Origin: Lacipirellulaceae bacterium
GTDB taxonomy: Bacteria; Planctomycetota; Planctomycetia; Pirellulales; Lacipirellulaceae
Direction: 5' to 3'
Length of the DNA: 64,000 nt
NCBI GenBank assembly: GCA_040218535.1
Contig: JAVJRG010000005.1
Location: 1-64,000 of the forward strand
Both the position numbers and the translations under genes were made by a program. A model generated the notes under the pieces. It worked only from the letters and a program-made list of their open reading frames with translations. It was not told where the DNA came from and ran no database searches. Below, one piece after another: positions 44,979 through 52,584 of the stretch (its first letter is position 1; the number at the start of each line of letters is the position of its first letter).

Positions 44979-45237
44979 GTAGTTGGCTCTCGTTTCTCAC
45001 CTAGCTTGGTTATACTCAGGAGACATCCACAGACGTCTCGTTTCGACGGAGTTCTGGAGATGTCGAGTTGCCGTTTCAATCCCCTTGCAGCCGCAGTGCC
45101 AAGCCCTCGGTTGTAGAGATACTCCAGACGCTAGCCCCGACTCGTTGGGAGGTCTGAGCTCTTGAAACCGCTTTTATCATTTAACCGATGTCCGTTGGAG
45201 CGGTTCGAGGTTTTTGGTGTCAAATCGTACTCAGACA

Positions 45238-46293
45238 ATGCCGAAGCACCGAAACGGTACGTCTTCGTACAATGCGACGCTTGACCTCTTCCGTTTTCTT
45301 GCTTGCTTGGCGATTGTTTGGATTCACGTGCCTGAGTCAGGCCTGCTGAAACCGACGACCATCGTTTCTCGATTTGCGGTCCCCTTTTTTTCTGCCGCCG
45401 CCATCTACCTCACCGTTCGCTCGCTTCACCGACGGCCTGATCTTTCAAGCTGGGATTATATCCGGGCACGCTTCCGCTCGATCTACCTACCTTTCTTGGC
45501 TTGGTCGGCCATCTACTACCTGGCTCGCTACTTGGCGAAGCAAGTGTCCGAAGTAGGAGGGCTCACTGCCACAACGTGCCTCCCGGCACTGTCATGGGAA
45601 ACGCTACTCGATGGAACCGTCCATCACCTCTGGTTCTTGCCCTATATCGTGGTCGCTTCTGTCGCAGCCTTGGCTGCCACAAAACTCGTATTGAGCTGCC
45701 CCTTATTGCGTCTGCCGGTCGCACTTGTTTGCCTCGTGACAGGATTCACCACGGCAGTTCTCACGGCAGACGAAGCCCCTGTCCCGAATATCTACGCCGT
45801 TGAATTGGCCTACCAAACGCTTCCCTCAGCATGCTGGGCAGTCGCGATTGCGTTGTACGCAGATCGTTGGCAGTGGCTAGGAAAAGCCGATGCAGCGGGG
45901 ATCTTGGGCAGTCTCTTGTTCTTCGCAGGTTCTGCTTGGTTATGGCAAAACGGCAGAAACAGCCTCGCCGAAAACCTTGCCGGGTGTGGGCTACTGCTGG
46001 CAACCTTACCCGATACTTTCACGAGGGGCTTGTCCGTATCGGGATCACTCGCGAAACAACTAGGGGCTTGGTCCTTCGGCATCTACGTCGTACACATCTT
46101 GTTTGTCGAGGGAATCCAAGATGTTTTACACGCATTGCAAATAGAAGCATCTCCGACGATCGACCTGATCATTTATGTGTTGTCGATCATTGGTTCAGTC
46201 GCGGTGACAATCCTTGCGTCGCAGTTTGCCGGTCTGAGCTGGCTCTTCAGCACGCGTCGTCAGCCCAAAACCGCGGCCGCGGGGACCTCATGA
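45238..46293 (+). CDS. Acyltransferase 3 family membrane protein
   Basis: The ATG at 45238 is chosen over a TTG eight codons upstream. The 351-residue integral membrane protein has about ten hydrophobic segments and the family start motif near ATLDLFRFLACLAIVWIHV, with the catalytic-type His in IHV, and RARFRSIYLPFLAWSAIYYL as the Arg-rich second motif. Members O-acetylate or otherwise acylate polysaccharides, peptidoglycan or lipids at the inner membrane. Donor and target are unknown. Its TGA overlaps the ATG of the following dehydrogenase gene by four bases (ATGA), so the two are translationally coupled. Confidence 0.88.
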   Translation: MPKHRNGTSSYNATLDLFRFLACLAIVWIHVPESGLLKPTTIVSRFAVPFFSAAAIYLTVRSLHRRPDLSSWDYIRARFRSIYLPFLAWSAIYYLARYLAKQVSEVGGLTATTCLPALSWETLLDGTVHHLWFLPYIVVASVAALAATKLVLSCPLLRLPVALVCLVTGFTTAVLTADEAPVPNIYAVELAYQTLPSACWAVAIALYADRWQWLGKADAAGILGSLLFFAGSAWLWQNGRNSLAENLAGCGLLLATLPDTFTRGLSVSGSLAKQLGAWSFGIYVVHILFVEGIQDVLHALQIEASPTIDLIIYVLSIIGSVAVTILASQFAGLSWLFSTRRQPKTAAAGTS

Positions 46294-47102
46294 AATCCCG
46301 CGCCGAAGCGACATCTTGCTGCGCAATCATCACCGGCGCAGGGGGTGAATTGGGACGCGCGTTTGCCGATCTGCTATCGAAAACTCAGAACACACGGCTC
46401 ATCCTGACAGATATTGACACTGACGCCGCGCATCAGGCTCGATCTTCGGTTGAGCGAAATGGCGGGGAAGCGGTCGCTGCCCCACTCGATGTAACGCAAC
46501 CTTCGGCTTGGCAGCAGCTTGTCGAGGATCTGCACCACGAGTATCAGCGGGTGGAAATGCTCATCAACTGCGCGGGAATCGGCGCGGGTGGCATCGTCGA
46601 GGGCTTTTCTCCCGAGCAGTTCAATCAGGTCTTCAACGCAAACTATTTCGGTACGCTCTACGGTTGCCAAGCCGTGATCCCTCGGATGAAAGAACAAGGC
46701 CACGGTCATATCGTCAACGTCGCTTCAATCACCGGCCTGCTCGCCCCGCCATCGGTGGCCGCGTATGCCAGTTCGAAAGCGGCCGTCGTCTCGCTTACGG
46801 AAGCGCTCTACGGCGAACTCAAACCGTACGGGATCGGCGTCACGCTTTGTGTACCTGGTTTCTTCCGGTCACCACTGATCGAGAACGGAATCTTCACCGA
46901 CGAGGGCACTCAGAAGCGTGGCGAAGACTACGCTGACAAGGCCACCCTAACTGCGAAGCAAGTTGCCGAAGAGACTCTCCGTGCCGTCCGCAAACGGCGC
47001 CTCTACGCCGTGATGGGCCGCCGCGCTCGCTGGTACTGGCGAATCAAACGCCTCGCTCCACAATGGCTAGCAGACAAGTTAAGCGCGAGATACAGAAATT
47101 GA
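46290..47102 (+). CDS. Short-chain dehydrogenase/reductase
   Basis: A 270-residue NAD(P)-dependent oxidoreductase of the classical SDR type: cofactor loop TGAGGELG (15-22), D67 (LDVT), NCAG (93-96), catalytic Ser (VASITG, S146), Tyr159 and Lys163 (YASSK). All catalytic residues are present. The C-terminus (RARWYWRIKRLAPQWLADKL) is basic and Trp-rich and may contact the membrane. The reading frame continues upstream, but the ATG overlapping the acyltransferase stop is the natural start. Coupling to a membrane acyltransferase suggests a lipid or sugar substrate, which is inference. Confidence 0.9.
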   Translation: MKSRAEATSCCAIITGAGGELGRAFADLLSKTQNTRLILTDIDTDAAHQARSSVERNGGEAVAAPLDVTQPSAWQQLVEDLHHEYQRVEMLINCAGIGAGGIVEGFSPEQFNQVFNANYFGTLYGCQAVIPRMKEQGHGHIVNVASITGLLAPPSVAAYASSKAAVVSLTEALYGELKPYGIGVTLCVPGFFRSPLIENGIFTDEGTQKRGEDYADKATLTAKQVAEETLRAVRKRRLYAVMGRRARWYWRIKRLAPQWLADKLSARYRN

Positions 47103-47111
47103 GAGCCCTCT

Positions 47112-47202
47112 AATGACCAATGACCAAGCCCTAATGACCAAGTAATAAGAGTCAGACCGCTTGCATCAAACAATGGTCATTTGGACTTGGTCATTGGTCA
47201 TT
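47112..47202. repeat. Inverted repeat of AATGACCAATGACCAAG type
   Basis: Arms at 47112-47142 and 47172-47202 are near-perfect reverse complements over about 31 bp, built of repeated AATGACCA units. It lies 10 bp beyond the dehydrogenase stop and could act as a terminator, but the sequence type recurs in many bacterial intergenic regions. Confidence 0.7.
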
Positions 47203-47210
47203 TCTATACT

Positions 47211-47244
47211 CTCCGTGTCCTCCGTGTCCTCCGTGCCTCCGTGG
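47211..47244. repeat. CTCCGTG direct-repeat tract
   Basis: Four successive CTCCGTG units directly upstream of the miaE start. A comparable tract precedes the 2-hydroxyacid dehydrogenase gene (54428-54457), and an ATCCGTG version lies upstream of rsgA (1334-1363). Confidence 0.55.
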
Positions 47245-47279
47245 TTTATTACCAAGAGGAGTGAACCTATAATCGGGGC

Positions 47280-47855
47280 ATGCTACATCTTCAATCCGAA
47301 ACCGACGCTCGCTGGTTCGCCCAAGTCGATGCCCACTTGGACGAAATCCTCATCGACCACGCCCACTGCGAAAAGAAAGCCGCCGGCACGGCAATGAATC
47401 TCATTTTCCACTACGTGGATAATCGCGAGCTTTGCCAGGAAATGACCGAGATCGTCAACGAAGAGCTCGAACACTTTCACATGGTGCTCGACCTGCTTGA
47501 GAAGAAGGACATTCCGTTCCGCAGGCTCAAGCCAAGTCAGTATGGCCGCAAACTCAACGACTTGGTCAGCAAGCAGGAACCGCAACGGGCCGTTGATCGG
47601 CTGCTCGTTGCGGGGCTCATCGAAGCACGAAGTTGCGAGCGCTTCCACGCCCTCGCGCAACATGTCGATGACGAAGAACTGGCCAACTTCTACGCCAGCC
47701 TGTTCGAATCGGAAGCGCGGCACCACACCACGTACACGCGGCTCGCCAAGCATTTCGCGCCTGAGGAAGAAGTCATGGCAAGGCTCGACGAACTGGCAGC
47801 ACTGGAGTCAGAGATTATCTCCGCGGGCGAACCCCTAGCGCGGATGCACAGCTAG
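47280..47855 (+). CDS. miaE: tRNA-(ms2io6A37) hydroxylase
   Basis: MiaE is a diiron monooxygenase that hydroxylates the isopentenyl group of ms2i6A at position 37 of tRNAs reading UNN codons. The 191-residue helical protein has two ExxH metal motifs (E62-H65 in NEELEHFHMV and E145-H148 in ESEARHHT) with E31 and E115 as likely further ligands, plus the family pattern LIDHAHCEKKAAGTAMNLIF. The ATG comes six bases after TATAAT (47268-47273), so the mRNA may be leaderless; no matching -35 box is evident. The modification also needs miaA and miaB, which are not in this window. Confidence 0.95.
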   Translation: MLHLQSETDARWFAQVDAHLDEILIDHAHCEKKAAGTAMNLIFHYVDNRELCQEMTEIVNEELEHFHMVLDLLEKKDIPFRRLKPSQYGRKLNDLVSKQEPQRAVDRLLVAGLIEARSCERFHALAQHVDDEELANFYASLFESEARHHTTYTRLAKHFAPEEEVMARLDELAALESEIISAGEPLARMHS

Positions 47856-47863
47856 CAGCACAC

Positions 47864-47890
47864 CTAGCCGCGGTGCTACGCACCGCCGGA
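47864..47890 (+). repeat. CTAGCCGCGGTGC palindromic repeat
   Basis: CTAGCC, GCGGTGC, TAC, GCACCGC, CGGA, eight bases after the miaE stop. The element at 53501-53527 is the same except that one stem pair changes from G-C to A-T, a compensated change that keeps the hairpin. Confidence 0.75.
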
Positions 47891-47909
47891 AGCCAGCGAC
47901 TCAGCAGAC

Positions 47910-48500
47910 TTAAGCTTCCTCTTTCTCTTCTTCCTCATCAACCGCAGGAGCCGGTTCTTCACCTTCAGCGGCGGCCGTCTTGGGAGCTTTACCGCGTGCG
48001 AACTCATAGGCGAGAAAGATTCCAATTGCCATGAACGCGAACGGCCAGACATCGTTTTGGCCGAGTTGCTTCGGAGCACCGATCGCACCTCTGTCGGGAT
48101 CAATGTCGCCTGCCTTGGGAGGTTCGCTGGCGGTCACTTCTTCTTCGACTTCTGCCGCTTCCGCTTCACCCTCCTCAGCATCTTCATCTTTTGAATCGGC
48201 TTTCTTCTCAGGACCGGCCTTTGCACTAACAGCGGCGGCCTTTCTCGTGAGCACTTCTTTCGCCACGTAGTCACTGCCCAAGATTGCTCCAGCAGCGATC
48301 AATCCCGAGACGGCTCCGCGAGCATAGCTGACATTGCCCGCCGTCTTGCAGGCCTGCATGACGCCGAAGCCTACCAACGCACCTGTGACTACCGGGAACC
48401 AGTTGGCAGATTGCCCTGTCCCTAGCATCAGTGCCACGTAGATTCCGATGGCGACCGCCGCCCCGATAATTCCGCCAACTAATGTTCGCCCGAGATTCAT
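47910..48500 (-). CDS. Membrane protein with acidic linker, unknown function
   Basis: The ATG giving MNLGRTLVGGIIGAAVAIGI has an AAGGG site nine bases upstream; earlier in-frame starts are less likely. The 196-residue protein has two hydrophobic segments near the N-terminus (about 6-24 and 37-55), a glycine-rich helix (about 62-80), a long very acidic Glu/Ala linker (about 100-135), another hydrophobic segment (about 155-172, DVWPFAFMAIGIFLAYEF) and an acidic tail. The Gly-rich helices suggest tight packing in the membrane. I recognise no family. Confidence 0.7.
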   Translation of the reverse strand: MNLGRTLVGGIIGAAVAIGIYVALMLGTGQSANWFPVVTGALVGFGVMQACKTAGNVSYARGAVSGLIAAGAILGSDYVAKEVLTRKAAAVSAKAGPEKKADSKDEDAEEGEAEAAEVEEEVTASEPPKAGDIDPDRGAIGAPKQLGQNDVWPFAFMAIGIFLAYEFARGKAPKTAAAEGEEPAPAVDEEEEKEEA

Positions 48501-48710
48501 AAGTTTTACCCTTAGGGACGTAGGAGACCCCGTTAGAGAAGAAATCGCTGCCCGCCAGCATAACGCTGCTAAGCCATAGTTTAGCCACACGATACAAACC
48601 GGGTCAACAATCGCCCGGCACTCGTTCGGAGATTGATTCGCTGTTACAATCGCAATCTTGCCTAAAACGAATAAGTCCTCACATTCAATTCAACAAATCT
48701 CCAAGAAAAC

Positions 48711-49808
48711 ATGTCCAATTCCACCTCGCTGAGAATCGCTGTCATCGCCGGTGATGGCATCGGCCCCGAAGTCGTCGGCACCAGTCTCGAAGTCCTGAAA
48801 GCGACCGCCGCGGCGAACGATTTTGTCTACGAAACAACCGATTTCCCCTTCTCGGCGAAGCACTTTCTCGAGAGCGGGCACATCCTCGACGACGACGATG
48901 TCGCGAAGCTTAGGGAGTTCGACGCCATCCTCCTCGGGGCCGTCGGCGGGCTGCCCAACGACCCTCGCCTTGCGGGCGGCGTGATCGAGAAAGGAATTTT
49001 GCTAAAACTTCGCTTCGACCTCGATCAGTACATCAATCTCCGCCCCGTGCAGCTCTACCCGGGTATCGATACACCGCTGAAAGACAAAACGAGCGAGCAC
49101 ATCGATTTCATCTGCGTCCGCGAGAACACTGAGGACCTCTACTGCGGCCTCGGCGGGATTGTTCGTAAAGGAACCGATCAGGAAGTCGCCAATCAAACGA
49201 TGGTCGCTACGCGTTTCGGTGCCGAACGCTGCATCCGCTACGCCTTCGAACTGGCCCGCACGCGTCCCCGTAAGCACCTAACGCTGGTCCATAAGACCAA
49301 CGTCCTCAACTTCGCCGGCGACACTTGGCATCGCACATTCGAAGACGTTGCCCAGGATTACTCCGACGTCGAAACCGGCTACCACCATGTCGACGCCTGT
49401 TGCATGTTCATGGTCGCCAAGCCCGAAGTGTACGACACGATCGTCGTGCCCAACATGTTCGGCGACATCATCACCGACCTGGGCGCAGCCATCGCCGGCG
49501 GCATGGGCATCGCTTCGAGCGGTAACCTCAACCCCGACGGAACGGCGCCCAGCATGTTCGAACCAGTCCACGGCAGCGCCCCCGACATCGCCGGCCAAAA
49601 CGTGGCCAACCCCATCGCCACGATCGATTCCCTCGGCCTGCTGCTCCGCGAAACGGGCCGCATCAAAGAAAACGCCGCCGCCATCAAGTGCGGTGAGCAA
49701 ATCGGCGCCGCCGTGAAAAAGGTGACGCCGAAGTTTGCCGGGAAGAGTTTAGACCGGAGTGGGTTTGGGACGAATGAGATTGGGCAGATGGTGGTTGAGG
49801 CGTTGTAA
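48711..49808 (+). CDS. leuB: 3-isopropylmalate dehydrogenase-like beta-decarboxylating dehydrogenase
   Basis: A 365-residue enzyme of the isocitrate/isopropylmalate dehydrogenase family. It has the N-terminal IAVIAGDGIGPEVV, the substrate loop LLKLRFDLDQYINLRP, the catalytic Tyr/Lys region (RENTEDLYCGLGGIVRKG and HKTNVLNFAGDTWH), the metal Asp site (NMFGDIITDLGAAIAGGMG) and the NAD-type dinucleotide loop (EPVHGSAPDIAGQNVANPIA). LRFDLDQYINLRP is typical of LeuB, which oxidises and decarboxylates 3-isopropylmalate in leucine synthesis. The RENTED segment is closer to isocitrate or tartrate enzymes, so substrate specificity is not certain. No other leucine gene is nearby. Confidence 0.82.
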   Translation: MSNSTSLRIAVIAGDGIGPEVVGTSLEVLKATAAANDFVYETTDFPFSAKHFLESGHILDDDDVAKLREFDAILLGAVGGLPNDPRLAGGVIEKGILLKLRFDLDQYINLRPVQLYPGIDTPLKDKTSEHIDFICVRENTEDLYCGLGGIVRKGTDQEVANQTMVATRFGAERCIRYAFELARTRPRKHLTLVHKTNVLNFAGDTWHRTFEDVAQDYSDVETGYHHVDACCMFMVAKPEVYDTIVVPNMFGDIITDLGAAIAGGMGIASSGNLNPDGTAPSMFEPVHGSAPDIAGQNVANPIATIDSLGLLLRETGRIKENAAAIKCGEQIGAAVKKVTPKFAGKSLDRSGFGTNEIGQMVVEAL

Positions 49809-49839
49809 TTTTGCACTTCGACAACGACAAACACCAAAA

Positions 49840-49866
49840 CTAGCCGGCGAGCTACGCCTCGCCCGG
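49840..49866 (+). repeat. CTAGCC-GGCGAG palindromic repeat
   Basis: CTAGCC, GGCGAG, CTACG, CCTCGCC, CGG, 31 bp after the leuB-like stop. It matches the element at 34640-34666 except at one compensated stem pair. Confidence 0.7.
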
Positions 49867-49973
49867 TCTTCAGTTTCGTCAACGAATTGCACAAATCTCA
49901 CGAATGCCTTTCAGCAGTGTAGGGTTCGTGAAACGCACCATGCAGGGTGATTTAACGGTGCTTTTCACACATC

Positions 49974-50579
49974 TTACTCTGCATGGTCTTCGATATTGAG
50001 TTCGGGAATATCCGAGGCAATCTCGTGTTCAACTCGCATGTAGACAGACTCTTCGCATCTTTCAATTGCTGCCTTCGCAGTATCCGCCGCTTGTCTCGTA
50101 TTCCTCTCGATTTCGAAAACGCTGCTATTCTCAGTCCACCATCGATACCAATCCTCCTCGGATTCAACAGCCTTTATGGATAGATCGTCCAGAACCAACA
50201 CTGCTACCCACTTCAGGGCGTTCTCTCTATTGCCAATTGTCTTCAACGCTTGTTTCTGCCACTCCCGTTCGGGAAGCATTTCCAGGCCTTCCAAGGCCCG
50301 CATGTTTGATATGGGGAGACGACTTCGATTGTGGTTATGAGTAATGAATTTGTAAGTTGTATCGGGTTTCCAGAATGAGTGCGGACACGCTTCGCCTACT
50401 ATTCTCTCGTAGCTGTCAGAAAGCCAACCCTCTTGCATGAATAGATTTGGGCTAAAGGCGGTTGTCAGAAAGACGTGGCGACATGATCCACATTGGTAGC
50501 AGTAGTCGTACCTGTGGTAGCCAAACGTTGCGAGCAAGATGACGAGAAGCAAGCCAAATGTGTATTTCAATATCTTCAC
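49974..50579 (-). CDS. Membrane-anchored protein of unknown function in AT-rich island
   Basis: A 201-residue protein that begins at a GTG with an N-terminal transmembrane anchor (about 5-22, KYTFGLLLVILLATFGYH), then a CYQCGSC motif that could bind metal or form disulphides, and a mostly helical polar remainder (WQKQALKTIGNRENALKWV, TRQAADTAKAAIERCEES). I recognise no family. Base composition is visibly lower in GC (about 47 percent in a sampled stretch) than the neighbouring leuB-like gene (about 65 percent), suggesting recent acquisition. It follows the DUF2262 gene after 16 bp, so the two form an operon. Confidence 0.65.
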   Translation of the reverse strand: MKILKYTFGLLLVILLATFGYHRYDYCYQCGSCRHVFLTTAFSPNLFMQEGWLSDSYERIVGEACPHSFWKPDTTYKFITHNHNRSRLPISNMRALEGLEMLPEREWQKQALKTIGNRENALKWVAVLVLDDLSIKAVESEEDWYRWWTENSSVFEIERNTRQAADTAKAAIERCEESVYMRVEHEIASDIPELNIEDHAE

Positions 50580-50595
50580 AGCATTTTCGACCTAA

Positions 50596-51474
50596 TTATC
50601 CTGCCAGAGTTGCTCGAAGCGAGCCACCATGCACGCTACCGTAGACTTGGATGCTATGTTCCAAGAACAGCCCGCCGTCGTGATGCCAAAACTCGAATTG
50701 ACCGTCCTTGTCGATGGTTACTGAACTTAAAGAGAAATGGTCTGCAAACTCATTGGGAGTGAGTTCTGGATCTTTTTCCTCTCGCCAAGTGCCGTTGTAG
50801 AGTTGGTGGAGATCTTCGATAGCTTGCTGCCTAATTCGTGTGTTCCACTCCTCTTGATCCGTCCACAGTAGCTCGGCGGTCTTTAGCATCTCCTTGAGTT
50901 CTTCTGGGTTTTCAGTATCGAACCTCAAATCAATCTCCTGACCGACCCACTCGCCTTCCCCTTCGAACCAGCCGATAGAGGCATCGAGGAAGAGCTCACC
51001 AAAGCGATCTGACTCAACGATTACCGATTGGCAAAGTTCTTGCGCGGCAGCGGTCAGTTCAAGGTTGGTCCCTTCGAGCGGCAACGATTTCTCATAGACA
51101 GCACGCTCTTGGTCCTGAGAGAGAATGACGCTCATTCTTTGGTAAGACATCTCTGGAAAATCTAGGGGATAGTCGTGCTCCTTAGGAATCGGTCTTTGCA
51201 CGTAGAGTTTTTCTACGACAACCTCACCATCGATAGGCATCCAGGCCACCAATTCGAACCCATGAAGCATGTATTCGTGCTCTCCAAGAATTCCAGCTGA
51301 CTGCGCTCTCTGAGATACGACACCTTCGATGATCTGAGGCTTCTTGCCGTACTCAACACCGTCAAAGGTCGCGTCTCCGAGGGATTCGTACTCCTGAAAG
51401 TCGAAGGACTGTGGCAAGGTGTTTCGATTGAGTTTGCCTCGAAGCCATTGGAGAATGCTGTCCCTAAAGTGCAT
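50596..51474 (-). CDS. DUF2262 domain protein
   Basis: A 292-residue cytoplasmic-looking protein. The C-terminal half (about 165-292) matches my recollection of DUF2262: GWFEGEGEWVGQEIDLRFD, AEDLHQLYNGTW-like (IEDLHQLYNGTWREEKDP), LTPNEFADHFSLSSVTIDKD and the end FWHHDGGLFLEHSIQVYGS. The N-terminal half (about 1-160) is polar and contains VVSQRAQSAGILGEHEYML; it may be a DUF2314-like or other unit. DUF2262 proteins often stand alone or near polymorphic-toxin genes, where an immunity role has been proposed; no toxin is seen here. GC is lower than in neighbouring genes. Confidence 0.68.
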   Translation of the reverse strand: MHFRDSILQWLRGKLNRNTLPQSFDFQEYESLGDATFDGVEYGKKPQIIEGVVSQRAQSAGILGEHEYMLHGFELVAWMPIDGEVVVEKLYVQRPIPKEHDYPLDFPEMSYQRMSVILSQDQERAVYEKSLPLEGTNLELTAAAQELCQSVIVESDRFGELFLDASIGWFEGEGEWVGQEIDLRFDTENPEELKEMLKTAELLWTDQEEWNTRIRQQAIEDLHQLYNGTWREEKDPELTPNEFADHFSLSSVTIDKDGQFEFWHHDGGLFLEHSIQVYGSVHGGSLRATLAG

Positions 51475-51633
51475 GGTCGTGTGTCTTTGGGTAGTGCTGG
51501 CTATGGTCCTGAAGTCGCATTATAGTCCGTATAGCGATATCGATTGCACCCAAAACTCACCGACTGCCACTGCTAGCTCGCCTGGCGGTGCGAACGGTCA
51601 AGCTGAGTCACACGTCAATCAGGACAGCACGAC

Positions 51634-52140
51634 ATGGCCGAGAAGAACCGCCGAGACCTCCTCTCATTCGCAACCGCTTCACTCACGCTACCAGCCTTCC
51701 TTGGTGTCGCCAACACTTCGAACAAGGGTCACGCACAACTCGCCGAACCAGCGAAGAAGGCAGACAAAGAAGTCGCGATGGAGGTCGGATACTTGGAAAT
51801 CGTCACCCCCGAAGTTGACGCCGTTTGCAAGAACTACGAGCAGTTGCACGGCGTGAAGTTCAGCAAGCCGAACGCGAACTTAGGCTTTGCCCGCACGGCC
51901 AGACTTGCCGGTGGCGGGCTGCTTGGTGTCCGCGCACCGCTGCGACCGACCGAAACGCCCGTCGTCCGTCCGTACTTACTCGTCGAAGACATCGACGCGG
52001 CAGTCCTCAAAGCTGCCGAAGCGGGCGGCAAGATTGCACTTCCGCCGATGAAGCTCGCCGGTTACGGCAAGTGTGCCATCTTTATCCAGGGCGGAATTGA
52101 ACATGGGCTTTGGGAAGTGATGCCCGGAGGGCAGCAATAG
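51634..52140 (+). CDS. VOC (glyoxalase-like) protein with Tat-like leader
   Basis: A 168-residue protein. The N-terminus has a twin-arginine-type leader (EKNRRDLLSFATASLTLPAF, likely cleavage near AHA-QL or later). The mature domain is a single vicinal-oxygen-chelate module of beta-alpha-beta pairs (MEVGYLEIVTPEVDAVCKNY, RPYLLVEDIDAAVLKAAEAG, GKCAIFIQGGIEHGLWEVM). VOC domains bind a metal and act on small molecules; His and Glu near the C-terminus (GIEHGLWEV) are the candidate ligands. An internal ATG (51778) would give a leaderless cytoplasmic form. Substrate unknown. It starts at an ATG, 159 bp from the divergent DUF2262 gene. Confidence 0.75.
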   Translation: MAEKNRRDLLSFATASLTLPAFLGVANTSNKGHAQLAEPAKKADKEVAMEVGYLEIVTPEVDAVCKNYEQLHGVKFSKPNANLGFARTARLAGGGLLGVRAPLRPTETPVVRPYLLVEDIDAAVLKAAEAGGKIALPPMKLAGYGKCAIFIQGGIEHGLWEVMPGGQQ

Positions 52141-52142
52141 CC

Positions 52143-52315
52143 CTAGCCGGTGCCGTTAGGCTCCGGAGAGAGTATCTGCTTGAAGTTCGAAGTCCCGCAG
52201 GGGCGACATAAATTCCGACGCGAAAAATATGTCGACCCTTCGGGCCTTCGTTTGTCTTGTCCAAATGATCCGGAGGCTTACGCCACCGGCTAGGGTTCTT
52301 TCGGCCCTCCGGGCC
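52143..52315. repeat. Composite palindromic element, copy 1
   Basis: Begins two bases after the VOC gene stop. Order: hairpin CTAGCCGGTGCC...GGCTCCGGA (52143-52167), CCCGCAGGGGCGACA (52194-52208), its inverted partner TGTCGACCCTTCGGG (52230-52244), an inverted hairpin ending GCCACCGGCTAG (52269-52293), and TTTCGGCCCTCCGGGCC. The same order recurs at 61507-61700. The remaining 270 bp up to the ligase gene show nothing else I recognise. Confidence 0.75.
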
Positions 52316-52584
52316 AGGTTGAGCGAACTGATATCTATCTGACAGCCACCAAGGCCGGAGTGCCTTTTCTCACTCGAATTCGAGCCACCTCATCAGGTAA
52401 AATGCAACGCCGGGGACTCGCATGAAGCGCGTCATCCGAGGGAAGTGAGCAGCGGAAGTGACCTCATTGGGACACCCCCTTTTGCTCGCGCCAGCCCCCA
52501 TCGAGAGCAAAAGTCCATCGTCCGATTCGACGTGCATGACTCGAAGTCGTTTCCAGGTAAGAGCTAACGCGAAGAACTCTGCGA

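Noticed and set aside
47112-47202. Candidate insertion-sequence ends with AATGACCA repeats
   Set aside because: Only 29 bp separate the arms, with no transposase or target duplication, so it is a simple inverted repeat.
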